Shown here piece by piece: positions 5,005 through 5,537 of a DNA stretch of 5,537 bases. The notes under the pieces are model-generated. The model searched no databases. It was not told the DNA's origin and was given only the letters and a program-made list of their open reading frames with translations. Origin of the DNA: a bacterium (GTDB taxonomy: Bacteria; Sumerlaeota; Sumerlaeia; UBA8349); assembly GCA_013203855.1 (NCBI GenBank), contig JABMPG010000387.1, forward strand, positions 1 through 5,537, written 5' to 3'. Both the position numbers and the translations under genes were made by a program. Within the stretch, counting starts at the first letter, position 1, and every line of letters starts with the position of its first letter.

Positions 5005-5537
5005 ATGAAGATTCGAGTGCAGGGGCCCGGGCTTTTGAAAGCGCTGGGGCTTATCCTCCTTCTCGTTCTTGGCGGGATGGCTCTGGGAGAGACGATCCGG
5101 CATCCGCAGTTCAGCGACGATGCTTTTATCACGTTTCGCATCGCGCGGAATCTGTCCCAGGGCGAGGGGCCGTATTTCAATCCGGGCGAGCGGGTGCAGG
5201 CGATGACAACGCCGCTGTATATGCTGGCGCAAGCGGCGGGGGCGTGGATCTCGGGCGCGGAGGTGACGAACGTCGAGACCGCGCTGGGGTCGGTCGGGCT
5301 TGTGGCCATCGCGGTTTTGCTCTTTTGTCTGGGACGATCCGCCCCGATTCTGCGGGGGGGGGCGCTGGTTCTTCCCATTCTTTTGTTCACCCATTTCACC
5401 AGCATCCTGCAGGTCAAGGGCATGGAGGCCATGTGGTACGTGGCGCTGATTCTGTCGGTGGCATTGGCCGAGTCGCGGGGTTGGCGGATATGGGTTGGGA
5501 TAGGGCAGGGACTCGTGGCGACGACCCGGACGGAGGG
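5005..5537 (+). CDS. GT-C-type membrane glycosyltransferase, N-terminal part (C-terminus off the window)
   Basis: The frame is open from the ATG at 5005 to the window edge, giving 177 complete codons. GAGG at 4993-4996, inside the end of the previous gene, lies 8 nt before the ATG, and only 3 nt separate the two genes, so they are probably co-translated. A hydrophobic segment at about 10-28 is followed by SDDAFITFRIARNL (37-50) and FNPGERVQAMTTPL (58-71). This acidic DD motif in the first outer loop, with the NPGERV block after it, matches GT-C enzymes such as the AftB-like arabinosyltransferases. Those use polyprenyl-phosphate sugars outside the membrane. Further membrane segments lie at about 93-109, 118-133 and 143-155. 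KGMEA (138-142) and TRTEG at the edge (G at the incomplete codon) fit the family's GLE...TRPEG pattern. The donor and acceptor are unknown. Codons 117-120 span a G9 run. Confidence 0.78.
   Translation, partial: MKIRVQGPGLLKALGLILLLVLGGMALGETIRHPQFSDDAFITFRIARNLSQGEGPYFNPGERVQAMTTPLYMLAQAAGAWISGAEVTNVETALGSVGLVAIAVLLFCLGRSAPILRGGALVLPILLFTHFTSILQVKGMEAMWYVALILSVALAESRGWRIWVGIGQGLVATTRTE
5354..5362 (+). repeat. Homopolymeric G9 tract inside the glycosyltransferase gene
   Basis: Nine consecutive G encode R-G-G-A between two membrane segments. The frame is coherent on both sides with nine: after the tract it reads ALVLPILLF, a hydrophobic segment. Losing one G would give a TGA at 5447-5449. Such tracts can slip during replication, and they are also a common place for sequencing error. 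Confidence 0.7.

Noticed and set aside
3817..5394. 525-residue minus-strand frame, the longest in the window
   Set aside because: It is antisense to the binding protein and glycosyltransferase and is extremely R/H/P/Q-rich, typical of a GC-codon shadow.

Overview
This is a bacterial window, roughly 60% G+C, with G/C-ending codons favoured in all genes. It suggests a free-living or environmental bacterium with a complex signalling repertoire: a large STAND ATPase with TPR-like repeats, a PP2C phosphatase, two lipoproteins and a GT-C membrane glycosyltransferase. I cannot assign a phylum from the sequence alone. Nothing in the window marks a plasmid, phage, insertion sequence, CRISPR array or RNA gene.

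The window holds two divergent transcription units. The left unit runs leftwards on the minus strand. A 172-residue coiled-coil protein (2183 down to 1665) is followed by a STAND-type ATPase (1566 down through base 1, running off the window). The ATPase has a P-loop, an LDGAE Walker B, an LTTR motif and C-terminal 47-residue TPR-like repeats. The join between the two is odd. The ATPase frame is open for 177 nt upstream of its first ATG, past the end of the first gene. Neither possible ATP-ase start codon has a Shine-Dalgarno, and a C5 run and a GC-rich hairpin sit at the boundary. The two may be one protein split by a single-base frameshift, or a two-gene effector/sensor pair.

A gene-free region of about 490 bp (2184-2672) separates the units. 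It carries a good sigma70-type promoter pointing right (TTGAGG-17 bp-TATACT), a weaker candidate pointing left, and an 8-bp inverted repeat beside the leftward -35.

The right unit runs rightwards as a compact, probably single operon: a PP2C Ser/Thr phosphatase (2673-3437), a 90-residue predicted lipoprotein (3468-3740), a LivK-type substrate-binding lipoprotein (3781-5001), and the N-terminal part of a multi-pass GT-C-type glycosyltransferase (5005 to the window edge). The gaps are 30, 40 and 3 nt, and each start has its own Shine-Dalgarno. Together the four suggest a cell-envelope or signalling function: a cytoplasmic phosphatase, two lipid-anchored exported proteins and an envelope glycosyltransferase. 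No kinase, ABC permease or ABC ATPase is visible. The glycosyltransferase contains a G9 tract, a possible slippage site.
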